Shown: one piece after another, positions 10,521 through 18,761 of the stretch
Position numbering within the stretch: the first letter of the stretch is position 1
How the letters are laid out: each line of letters opens with the position of its first letter
Assembly (NCBI GenBank): GCA_018267615.1
Contig: JAFDYD010000003.1
Location: forward strand, 1 to 64,000
DNA length: 64,000 nucleotides
Source of the DNA: Bacteroidota bacterium
Lineage (GTDB): Bacteria > Bacteroidota > Bacteroidia > Chitinophagales > Chitinophagaceae
Reading direction: 5' to 3'
The notes under the pieces: generated by a model
Seen by the model: only the letters and a program-made list of their open reading frames with translations
Databases searched by the model: none
What the model was told of the DNA's origin: nothing
Made by a program: the position numbers and the translations under genes

Positions 10521-10628
10521 ATCCAAACACATGCCGGATTGGAAGGTAAATGATTTACAATACAGTAGTTACCAAACGAATTACGAAGCAGTTCATTTCC
10601 GATACAAGATGTGTACGCTTTTGATACA
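10521..10628 (-). promoter_or_regulatory. Conserved promoter module B, upstream of P4
   Basis: On the minus strand TGTATC sites lie at 10623-10628 and 10601-10606, 22 bp apart; the second continues as CGGAAATGAAC. The TGTAAATCATT block is at 10549-10559 and the core CGGCATGTGTTTGGAT at 10521-10536. The proximal site to core distance is 64 bp, as in modules A, C and D. With the hairpin at 10671-10705 it separates P5 from P4 and marks a new transcript. Confidence 0.75.
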
Positions 10629-10670
10629 GATCGCTGTGGAAGCGTTTCGTGGAATACGAAATATTCGCGC

Positions 10671-10705
10671 GACCGCCGTCAGGGTCTTCGACCGCTGACG
10701 GAGTC
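10671..10705. repeat. Family A hairpin repeat
   Basis: Copy of the 35-bp hairpin CCGTCAGGGTC-loop-GACCGCTGACGG, with one changed base near the end (GGAGTC instead of GGGGTG). It lies between the P5 stop and module B, where a transcription end would be expected. Confidence 0.8.
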
Positions 10706-10783
10706 TGCAACATTTATTTCAACAGATCGATGCTCTAGTTTTTCGATACTCCTAGCAATCTTTCAAAATCTTACAATCAAGGT

Positions 10784-13210
10784 TTATTCAGTCCGTAAAG
10801 ATTTTACCGGATTCAGCAAAGCGGCCTTGATCGCCTGGAAGCTTACGGTGATCAATGTAATTACCAATACTAACACCAATGCCAACACGAATATCCACCA
10901 GCTGATATTAACGCGATAGGCAAAATCTTCCAACCATTTTGTCATTGCCCACCAGGCTACCGGGAACGCCAGCAATGCCGATATCATCACCAGTTTGAAA
11001 AATTCTTTTGATAACATCGTTGCAATATTGCTTACACTTGCTCCCAATACTTTTCTGACACCGATTTCTTTTGTTCTTTGTTCAGATGCAAATGCTGCGA
11101 GTCCAAACATACCGAGACATGCAATCACAATCGCAAGTATCGCGAACGTGATAAATATCTGTCCCGTTCTTTGTTCGGCTTTGTAGAGATTATTAAACTG
11201 CTCATCCATGAACTGGTAGCTGAAGGGCTGTGAAGTTGTAAGTGACTGCCATTTATTTTTTACCTGGTCAATGACTGCATTCAGGTTGGTTGTTTTTAAT
11301 CGCAATGCCATGCCGCTATTTTCTTTTTTGAAACACAATGCCAGTGGCGTGACCACTTCACGTAGTGAATTAAAGTTGAAATTTTTTGCCACACCGATCA
11401 CATGGAACTCGATCAATTTTCTCCCTTGTTCGATATTGTCGACCTCATATAATTTTTTATTTAGCAGGTCTTTTGTAGCCAGGAATTTAGCGGCAGCTTC
11501 ATTAATAATAATGGCTGTGGAATCGGTCAGGAACTCCGGTGAAAAATTTCTTCCCTCGGTCAGCTTCATGTCCATTGCCGGAATATAATTTTCATCTACG
11601 TTCCATCGTTGCATCGAGATGGCGTCCTGCTGGTTCAGTGAAGGTGATGTAAAAAATGCATCATTACTGCGATAACCATCCACGGGCAGAAAAGCTGTCA
11701 TCGTAATTTTTTCAACGCCGCTGATTTGTTTTACTTCATCCCTGAAACGGTCGGCTTGTGATCCAAGAGATCCGATATTTTGAACGATCATCACCTGATC
11801 CCGGTTGAAGCCAATATCTTTATTTTTGATATAACTGAGCTGGTTATAGATAACAATAGTGCCCACGATGAGTATGATAGAAATCCAGAACTGTATCACC
11901 ACCAAAATATTTCTTAAGACTGATCCTTTAAAACCTTTTGCCAGCTTTCCTTTAAGCACTTCAATCGGCTGAAAGGCCGACAGAAAAAGGGCAGGATAAC
12001 TTCCGGCAAGTAATCCAACAACAATCATCAACGCCACCAAAGTAATTAGCATGGAAGGTTTGAACAATATTTCGATGCTAATATTTTTTCCGGCAAGCGT
12101 ATTGAAATAAGGAAGCAATAATATAGTGATGGCAACAGCCAGCAGAAGAGAAAAAAAGCTGATGATGAGTGATTCGGTTAAGAATTGTTGAATAAGGTGG
12201 TTTCTCATCGACCCTAATACTTTTCTTACGCCGATTTCTTTTGCACGGTTTGAAGAGCGTGCGGTAGAGAGGTTCATAAAATTTACGCAGGCAATTAATA
12301 AAATCAACACCGCGATGGCAGAAAAAATATAAACATATTGGATGCTGCTATTGGCGCCAATTTCGTCCGTTTTGTTCGAATGCAGGTGGATATCGGTGAG
12401 TGGTGTCAGCCCATTGCGAACATATGCGCCAGTTTTTTTGAACTCTTCAATGCTTTGGTTGAGCACTGTTTTTAATAGAGGCCCGATATATTTATACGTC
12501 ATATTATCCAATGCCTGCGCCAGTTTCTTCATATCTGTGCCAGGTTTAACAAGAATATACGTGTGCCAATTTTCGCTTAACCAATTATCACTTCGGCTCT
12601 CTGCATTTTCACTGGCGGCCATAAAGATGTCGAATTTAAAATGAGATTGTTCCGGGATGTCTTTTATCACCGCATTGATTTTATAGTTGATGCTGTCATT
12701 AAATACCAGGCTTTCTCCCACTACATCCGTACGATTGAAATATTTTTTTGCAATTTTTTCAGTAATGATCAATGTTCGCGGAGCTCTCAACACGTTGGAT
12801 GGATCGCCCGCAATCAGCGGTAAGGTGAATACTTGCAGCAACGTAGAATCGGCCCATGCAACATTCGGTTCATTTACTTTCTCTCCTCCTTTTTTGATAA
12901 ATACATCGCCATGGTTTTGCATCCTGGTATATTGTAAAATGCCAGGAATTTCCCTGACCGCTGTGGCTCCTTCAAGAGCGGCAGTTACTGCAAGATCAAA
13001 ATGATTTACGCCAAATTTGATTTCGTTATCGATCCGGTAAATATTATCGGCTTGTTTATTATACTTGTCATAGCTCAATTCATCAAGCACATACAGCATA
13101 ATCATCATGCAGGTGGTTAAGCCAACAGCAAGTCCAACCACATTGATAGCTGTATAAAATTTATTTTTCCTGAAATTCCTGAAAGCGGTTTTAAAATAAT
13201 TTTTGAACAT
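10784..13210 (-). CDS. FtsX/MacB-type ABC permease P5
   Basis: 808 residues. It is closest to P1 by eye: both have a (I/M)xLYVxDELS(F/Y)D opening after helix 1 and a SNRAKE(I/V)GVRKVLG first coupling sequence. The second coupling sequence is QRTKEIGVRKVLGA, with Val where most copies have Ile. It ends in NPVKSLRTE. P5 appears to be a one-gene transcript: module C precedes it by 64 bp, and a hairpin plus module B follow it. P1 and P5, the two most similar copies, are also the two with their own promoter. Confidence 0.95.
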   Translation of the reverse strand: MFKNYFKTAFRNFRKNKFYTAINVVGLAVGLTTCMMIMLYVLDELSYDKYNKQADNIYRIDNEIKFGVNHFDLAVTAALEGATAVREIPGILQYTRMQNHGDVFIKKGGEKVNEPNVAWADSTLLQVFTLPLIAGDPSNVLRAPRTLIITEKIAKKYFNRTDVVGESLVFNDSINYKINAVIKDIPEQSHFKFDIFMAASENAESRSDNWLSENWHTYILVKPGTDMKKLAQALDNMTYKYIGPLLKTVLNQSIEEFKKTGAYVRNGLTPLTDIHLHSNKTDEIGANSSIQYVYIFSAIAVLILLIACVNFMNLSTARSSNRAKEIGVRKVLGSMRNHLIQQFLTESLIISFFSLLLAVAITILLLPYFNTLAGKNISIEILFKPSMLITLVALMIVVGLLAGSYPALFLSAFQPIEVLKGKLAKGFKGSVLRNILVVIQFWISIILIVGTIVIYNQLSYIKNKDIGFNRDQVMIVQNIGSLGSQADRFRDEVKQISGVEKITMTAFLPVDGYRSNDAFFTSPSLNQQDAISMQRWNVDENYIPAMDMKLTEGRNFSPEFLTDSTAIIINEAAAKFLATKDLLNKKLYEVDNIEQGRKLIEFHVIGVAKNFNFNSLREVVTPLALCFKKENSGMALRLKTTNLNAVIDQVKNKWQSLTTSQPFSYQFMDEQFNNLYKAEQRTGQIFITFAILAIVIACLGMFGLAAFASEQRTKEIGVRKVLGASVSNIATMLSKEFFKLVMISALLAFPVAWWAMTKWLEDFAYRVNISWWIFVLALVLVLVITLITVSFQAIKAALLNPVKSLRTE

Positions 13211-13273
13211 GGTGCAGGTTTTAGAATTTGTGTAGGACGATTGAGATCAGGTTTGGGTTACGGACCGGAATTT

Positions 13274-13382
13274 ATCCAATCACATGCCGTTGTGAAAGAC
13301 GAATGATTTACAATACAGTAGCGTCACGAAAGAAATATGAATTGGTTCATTTCCGATACAAGATGTGTGCGTTTTTGATACA
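13274..13382 (-). promoter_or_regulatory. Conserved promoter module C, upstream of P5
   Basis: TGTATC sites on the minus strand lie at 13377-13382 and 13355-13360, 22 bp apart. The TGTAAATCATT block is at 13302-13312 and the core CGGCATGTGATTGGAT at 13274-13289, 65 bp from the proximal site. P5 starts 64 bp further on. The module is nearly identical to B over both activator sites. Confidence 0.75.
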
Positions 13383-13414
13383 GGGAGAAGAAAATTTTCG
13401 TACACAGCACGCGG

Positions 13415-13510
13415 AAAAAGTTGATTGGTCTATCCTTTGCGATTTTGCGCCTTTGCGTGAAAATATCTCACGCAAAGGCGCAAAATCGCAAAGAATAGAC
13501 CAATCAGCTT
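13415..13510. terminator. Long inverted repeat after P6
   Basis: Arms of about 43 bp (13415-13460 and 13468-13510) built from the sequence TTTGCGATTTTGCGCCTTTG pair almost perfectly around a 7-base loop. It lies just downstream of the P6 stop and upstream of module C, so it probably marks the end of the long transcript that begins at the adaptor. No U-tract follows on either strand. Confidence 0.6.
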
Positions 13511-13517
13511 ATCAACT

Positions 13518-15917
13518 TTATTCTGTCCGAAGCGCTTTCACCGGGTTTGAACCTGCGGCTTTAATAGCCTGGAAGCTTACCGTGATCAGTGCGATCAGTG
13601 CCGATGATATTGCTGCGATGGCGAATATCCACCAACTCATGTCGATTCTATAGAAAAAATCCTGCAGCCATTTATTCATCATATATCCCGCAAGCGGCAA
13701 AGCAATAAGCGTTGCTATCACAACCAACTTCACAAAATCTTTTGATAATAATCCGACGATCTGGAACATTCCTGCTCCCAAAATTTTTCTTACGCCGATT
13801 TCTTTGGTTCTTTGTTGCGCTGTAAATGCGGATAATCCAAATAATCCAAGTGTGGCGAGCAGTATTGCAATCGTTGCGAAAATATTCATGATCTTTCCTG
13901 TGCGTAATTCTGCGCCATAAAGTTTGTCATAGTCTTCGTCGAGGAAATAATATTCAAATGGACGATGTGGTGCAAATGTTTTCCATTTAGATTCAATTTG
14001 AGAAATGGTTTTGGAAATATCTCCGGAAGAAATTCTTACCAATAATCTGAAATTGCCCCATTCTTCCTGGAAAATTACGAGCGGTTTAATTGGATCGTGC
14101 ATGGAAGAAAAATGGAAATCTTTTACCACACCCTTTACAAAACCGGGCCGTTGTTCTCCCAAAAACATTTTTTTACCAATTGCTTCCTGCGGCGTCCAAC
14201 CCAACGCTTTCGCGGCGGACTCATTCAATACGTAATGGTATTTTCTATCTTTCTGTTCCTTTACATCCCATACATCTTTGATGTCTTGTTGTGTGAAATC
14301 GCTTCCCGCAATTAATTCTAGTCCGACTGTTTTTATAAATTCTTCATCCACCGGATCTGCTGTTACCATCAGGTGAGTATCGTCTGACATCCCTTCTTTA
14401 TTCATGCTATAACCACCTAGTATATGCGTGGGCGCATCGCGTACACTCGAAACATTTTTTACATATCCTGTAGCTTTCAGTTCGTTTTTAAAGGCAACAA
14501 TATTGGTCATTATTTTACTGTCAAGTGGCAATACCAATACATGATCACGTTCGTATCCGAGTTTTTTATGTTGAATAAAATAAAGTTGTTTCTGCATGAT
14601 GGCCGTAGCCACAATAAGAAATACGGAAATCACAAATTGAAAAACGATGAGCGATTTGCGCAACCATAATCCCGATCCCGATTTCTTCGGCAAACCTTTA
14701 AGCACTTTCACGGGTTGATAAGACGACAAAACAAACGCGGGATAACTGCCTGCCAAAAGACTGATGCAAATGATAATGAGTAAACAAAAAATAATTGAGA
14801 AAGGCGACAACAACGCGGAGATATGGATTTCTCTTTCTGCGAGATGATTAAACGCAGGCAACAAAAATATCACAACGACGATGCTCAGCAATAATCCTGC
14901 TACTGATAGAATCAACGACTCTCCGATGAACTGAGCAAAGATTTGCGTTTTGTATGCACCTGATACTTTTCTGATTCCAACTTCTTTTGCACGTTCGATA
15001 GATCTTGCGGTACTTAAATTAATATAGGTGAAACAAGCGATGGCAAGTATCAGCAAGGCCACTGCACCAATTATATACACATAGGTAATGCTGCCATTCG
15101 GCTCAAAACCGTCGTAGGGAGAGTAAAGATGAATCCTGGTAAATGGCTCTAGAAAAAATGTGATATAATTGTCCGCTGTATATTCCTTCCCCAATTCTTT
15201 TTTCATGAATGCAGGAATTTTCTGCTGCAATGATTCTACAGAATTCTTGTTTTTCAAAAGCAAATACGTCGTGAAATTTGCGTCGTAATAAGTTTCTTCC
15301 TGCGTTTCACCCAATGAAGAGAACGATGCAAGAAAATCGAATTTGATTTGCGAGTTGGCGGGACAATCTCCAATAACACCTGTTACTTCATAAGAATCCC
15401 CGTCACTTCCAATATTGATTATTTTTCCAACAGGGTCGTCCTGGCCAAAATATTTAGTGGCTGTAGAACGGGTGAGCACTACCTTATTCAATCCCGATAA
15501 GGCCTTTTGATTGTTTCCCTCCAATAACGGAAAAGAAAACAAATCGAAGAAAGTTGAATCAGCAAATAAAAAACGATTCTCGTCGAAAAGCTTATTACCA
15601 TATTTTACTATCCTCGACCGTTGCGACATGCGCACACCTTCTTCCACTTCTGGAAAATTTTTCTTGAATGCGGGATACACTTTCGTACTTGTAAAATTTC
15701 CCCGGTTCACCGAGCCGCTAAAACTGTATTCCATAATCACACGAACAATCCGATTGCCTTTTTGCTGAAAATTGTCATAATTCAATTCGTGATTGATGTA
15801 CAAACCAATCATTAAGCAACAACTCAATCCGACTGTAAGTCCCAATAGATTGATTGCAGAAAAAGCTTTTTTCTTCCAAAGATTCCTAAGCGCAATTTTT
15901 AGATAATGTGTTAGCAT
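13518..15917 (-). CDS. FtsX/MacB-type ABC permease P6
   Basis: 799 residues. It opens with MLTHYLKIALRNLWKKK; helix 1 is cysteine-rich (GLSCCLMIG). EPNGSITYVYIIGA leads into helix 2, and the coupling sequences are RAKEVGIRKVSGA and QRTKEIGVRKILGA. It ends in NPVKALRTE, where Ala replaces the usual Ser. It is the last gene before module C, so it should be the distal end of the adaptor-led operon. P7 stops 156 bp upstream, with a long hairpin between them. Confidence 0.95.
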   Translation of the reverse strand: MLTHYLKIALRNLWKKKAFSAINLLGLTVGLSCCLMIGLYINHELNYDNFQQKGNRIVRVIMEYSFSGSVNRGNFTSTKVYPAFKKNFPEVEEGVRMSQRSRIVKYGNKLFDENRFLFADSTFFDLFSFPLLEGNNQKALSGLNKVVLTRSTATKYFGQDDPVGKIINIGSDGDSYEVTGVIGDCPANSQIKFDFLASFSSLGETQEETYYDANFTTYLLLKNKNSVESLQQKIPAFMKKELGKEYTADNYITFFLEPFTRIHLYSPYDGFEPNGSITYVYIIGAVALLILAIACFTYINLSTARSIERAKEVGIRKVSGAYKTQIFAQFIGESLILSVAGLLLSIVVVIFLLPAFNHLAEREIHISALLSPFSIIFCLLIIICISLLAGSYPAFVLSSYQPVKVLKGLPKKSGSGLWLRKSLIVFQFVISVFLIVATAIMQKQLYFIQHKKLGYERDHVLVLPLDSKIMTNIVAFKNELKATGYVKNVSSVRDAPTHILGGYSMNKEGMSDDTHLMVTADPVDEEFIKTVGLELIAGSDFTQQDIKDVWDVKEQKDRKYHYVLNESAAKALGWTPQEAIGKKMFLGEQRPGFVKGVVKDFHFSSMHDPIKPLVIFQEEWGNFRLLVRISSGDISKTISQIESKWKTFAPHRPFEYYFLDEDYDKLYGAELRTGKIMNIFATIAILLATLGLFGLSAFTAQQRTKEIGVRKILGAGMFQIVGLLSKDFVKLVVIATLIALPLAGYMMNKWLQDFFYRIDMSWWIFAIAAISSALIALITVSFQAIKAAGSNPVKALRTE

Positions 15918-15997
15918 GATGTATAGTTTTATGCGGCGGTAATCAGATCAGACGTGCCGTTCAGCTAAAAGTTACTTTTCGTTATGTGGTTGAAGGG

Positions 15998-16059
15998 AAG
16001 AGCGAAGAAACAGAGCGAAGAGCGCACAACCCTCCGCTCTTCGCTCTGTTTCTCCGCTC
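15998..16059. repeat. Family C inverted repeat between P7 and P6
   Basis: Arms AGAGCGAAGAAACAGAGCGA... (about 15998-16024) and their complement (16035-16059) form a hairpin of about 25 bp. The arm sequence is shared with the hairpin at 2885-2944 about 13 kb away, so this is a dispersed family. Confidence 0.7.
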
Positions 16060-16073
16060 CTCCCTCCAACTCC

Positions 16074-18533
16074 CTATTCCGCTCTCAAGCTTTTCACCGG
16101 GTTCGTCATCGCCGCTTTGATTGCCTGGTAACTGATCGTTGCGAGTGCAATAAAAACTGCGAGTGAGCCTGCCAGTAAGAATAGCCACCAACTGATATTG
16201 ATTCTATATACAAAATCCTGTAACCATCGATTCATGATAAACCATGCAATCGGCGACGCGATCACCAAGGCAATTACAACAAGCAGGATAAAATCTTTAG
16301 AAATTAGTACAACGATATCGCTGATGGAAGCACCCAATACTTTACGAACACCAATTTCTTTTGTGCGTTGTATCGTTGCAAAGAGAGAAAGTCCAAGCAA
16401 TCCGAGACATGCCACAAAAATCGCAAGGCTGGCAAATATGCCGAACACTTTTCCGAACAGCTGATCATTTTTATATTGATCATTGAATTTTTCGTCTAGA
16501 AAAAAATAATCGAACAGATTTCCCTGGAAGAAAGCATCATATTTTGCTTTGATAGCTGCAATGGTCGCGTTGATATTTGCGGAACTCACTTTTACTGATA
16601 TCGGGCTATAAACGCCACTACTCGGATGCATGATCAGTGGCTCTATGGCGTAGTGAAGTGATTTCTGGTGAAAATCATTCGCCACTCCGATAATGTCCCA
16701 ATTTTTGTCGAAGAATCTAACTGTTTTGCCGACAGCGTCTTCATCCGATTTGAATCCAAGTAGTTTGACTGCAGATTTATTCAAAATGATATTGTGTATT
16801 TTTTGCCAGTCACCATTGTAGTCAGTAAACGCAAAATCTCTTCCTGCTGAAAGTTTAATATTATATGCCGCAAGAAATTCATGTCCCACACCGAATCTAC
16901 GTAATGTGAATTTCATATTTGCATCTGTTGCGTCTGTGCGGCGTACATCAAAAACACGCGCCATTTCATTTCCGAGTGGCCGGTCAGTCGTAGTGACTGC
17001 TTTTACATTTGGAATTCTTTTTATTTCTTCTTTAAAGCTTTCCTGTGTAGAAGAAAAAGTGGAATCTTGTTTTGTAAGAGATGGTCCTTTGATCATCAGC
17101 ATCTGGTCGATATTCATTCCAAGTTGCTGACTGTTTACATATTTCAATTGTTTGTACACAACAAACGATCCGATAATCAATGCAACCGTAATCGCAAATT
17201 GACCAATCACCAAACTTTTTCGCAATGCGATTCCTTTTTTGGATGCGCTGAATTTTCCTTTCAATACCAAAATCGGTTTGAATGATGAAAGCACGAAAGC
17301 GGGATAGAAACCGGAAATAAGAATTCCTGCAATGATTAGCACGATCAACGCAATACTAATTGCATATCCATTCAAACCTTTGCGGAACAAGTAGGAGAGT
17401 GATAAATCATATCCGGTAAGACTGTTGAAACTTCTTTGAACAAGTAGCACAAAACCGACAGCGATTACCAAAGAAATGATGTTGATGAATAATGACTCGC
17501 CTAAAAATTGTCGAACCAGCTGCGATTTCGTAGCGCCTGCAACTTTCCGGACACCTACTTCCTTTGCTCTGTCGGCAGATCTCGCGGTAGAAAGATTGAT
17601 ATAATTTACCCATGCAATCGAAATAATAAACAGCGCGATGATCAATAATCCCCATACAACAGTTGCACTCGCTGTTCTTCCAATTTCATATTCAAAATCT
17701 GAATAGAGATGGGCCTTCGAAAGTGGTTGCAGGAAAAATTTTTCATCGCTTCCTGAAATTTTATTTCCCTGGAAGTGACGTTGACTGAACGCAGGCAATT
17801 TTGCTTCGAGCGCTTTATAATTTGTTCCCTGCTTCAATTGGATATAGTGCCAGAAGTCCGAATCTTTATAATCGTGTTCCGCTTCCTTCCAACCGTAGGT
17901 GCGGTACAATGTGGGGTAAGCAATTGCAATATCAAATTGCAAGTGAGAATTTTCAGGAAGGTTTTTGCAAATACCAGTTACTTTATAAGGCAATGAATCA
18001 CGTGAGATCACAAATGTTTTCCCGATGAGCGAGTTATAGTCGGTTCCTTTATAATCAAAAATTCTTTCAGCTAATTTTGTCGAAAGCACAACTGAATTCG
18101 GTTCATTCAAAACCGTCTTCACATCACCGGCAAGCAATGGAAAATTAAACATGGTGAACAAAGAAGTTTCCGCAGCCATTGCATTTGATTCCTCCAGTTT
18201 TTTGTCTTTATAAGTAATGATCACTTCTCCGACAGGTACAACACGGACATGATTGATCACTTCGGGAAAATCAGTTTGCATATCCGGGCCCACTGCTGAA
18301 TAAGTGATTGTTCCATGCTGCATCAGTTTTCCATTTTGATAACGATCGTTCGCTACACGATAGATGTCCTTTGCATTTTCATTGAACTGATCGTAGCTCA
18401 ATTCAAAACTCACGTATTGCAAAATGAGCAGACATGCAGCCATGCCAATGGATAATCCAGCGATATTGATTGCAGTAAATGTTTTGTTTTTACGCAGGTT
18501 GCGAAAAATAGTTTTTAGATAATTTTTAAACAT
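16074..18533 (-). CDS. FtsX/MacB-type ABC permease P7
   Basis: 819 residues from the ATG at 18533. The frame is open for 66 more codons upstream, but that stretch covers intergenic repeats (18601-18718) and has no permease similarity, whereas MFKNYLKTIFRNLRKNK at 18533 aligns with every paralogue. The segment before helix 2 (RTASATVVWGLLII) is more hydrophobic than in the other copies, and helix 2 contains SIAWVNYINL instead of ACINFMNL. The coupling sequences are RAKEVGVRKVAGA and QRTKEIGVRKVLGA. It ends in NPVKSLRAE. Confidence 0.93.
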   Translation of the reverse strand: MFKNYLKTIFRNLRKNKTFTAINIAGLSIGMAACLLILQYVSFELSYDQFNENAKDIYRVANDRYQNGKLMQHGTITYSAVGPDMQTDFPEVINHVRVVPVGEVIITYKDKKLEESNAMAAETSLFTMFNFPLLAGDVKTVLNEPNSVVLSTKLAERIFDYKGTDYNSLIGKTFVISRDSLPYKVTGICKNLPENSHLQFDIAIAYPTLYRTYGWKEAEHDYKDSDFWHYIQLKQGTNYKALEAKLPAFSQRHFQGNKISGSDEKFFLQPLSKAHLYSDFEYEIGRTASATVVWGLLIIALFIISIAWVNYINLSTARSADRAKEVGVRKVAGATKSQLVRQFLGESLFINIISLVIAVGFVLLVQRSFNSLTGYDLSLSYLFRKGLNGYAISIALIVLIIAGILISGFYPAFVLSSFKPILVLKGKFSASKKGIALRKSLVIGQFAITVALIIGSFVVYKQLKYVNSQQLGMNIDQMLMIKGPSLTKQDSTFSSTQESFKEEIKRIPNVKAVTTTDRPLGNEMARVFDVRRTDATDANMKFTLRRFGVGHEFLAAYNIKLSAGRDFAFTDYNGDWQKIHNIILNKSAVKLLGFKSDEDAVGKTVRFFDKNWDIIGVANDFHQKSLHYAIEPLIMHPSSGVYSPISVKVSSANINATIAAIKAKYDAFFQGNLFDYFFLDEKFNDQYKNDQLFGKVFGIFASLAIFVACLGLLGLSLFATIQRTKEIGVRKVLGASISDIVVLISKDFILLVVIALVIASPIAWFIMNRWLQDFVYRINISWWLFLLAGSLAVFIALATISYQAIKAAMTNPVKSLRAE

Positions 18534-18600
18534 GCGTCGGGTTTTGATGCTGATAAAATTCGAACTACTATTATTAGACTGAAAAATCCTTTTATTGTTG

Positions 18601-18636
18601 CACACTAGCTCCGCCTTGAAGGACGGAGCTAGTGTG
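18601..18636. repeat. Family B palindrome (CACTAGCTCCG ... CGGAGCTAGTG)
   Basis: This near-perfect 36-bp palindrome has CACACTAGCTCCG and its complement around a short centre. Related copies with the CTCCGCC/GGCGGAG stem followed by TAGTG lie at 27592-27617, 30203-30228 and 32743-32769. All are in spacers between permease genes. Confidence 0.85.
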
Positions 18637-18683
18637 GCGGCTCGCTGACGAATCAAATATTTTTTACAAATCAATTTTGTCGA

Positions 18684-18718
18684 CACCGCCGTCAGGGTCG
18701 TCGACCGCTGACGGGGTG
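18684..18718. repeat. Family A hairpin repeat
   Basis: Copy of CACCGCCGTCAGGGTC-loop-GACCGCTGACGGGGTG between P8 and P7, next to the family B palindrome at 18601-18636. It is followed by short TTCACATTT-like repeats up to the P8 stop. Confidence 0.85.
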
Positions 18719-18761
18719 AATGCATTTTCACATTTTCATATCTTCACATTTCCACGTTCGT

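Noticed and set aside
18534..18731. 66-codon N-terminal extension of P7
   Set aside because: It runs through spacer repeats and has no similarity to the other permeases; the ATG at 18533 gives the shared MFKNYLK opening.
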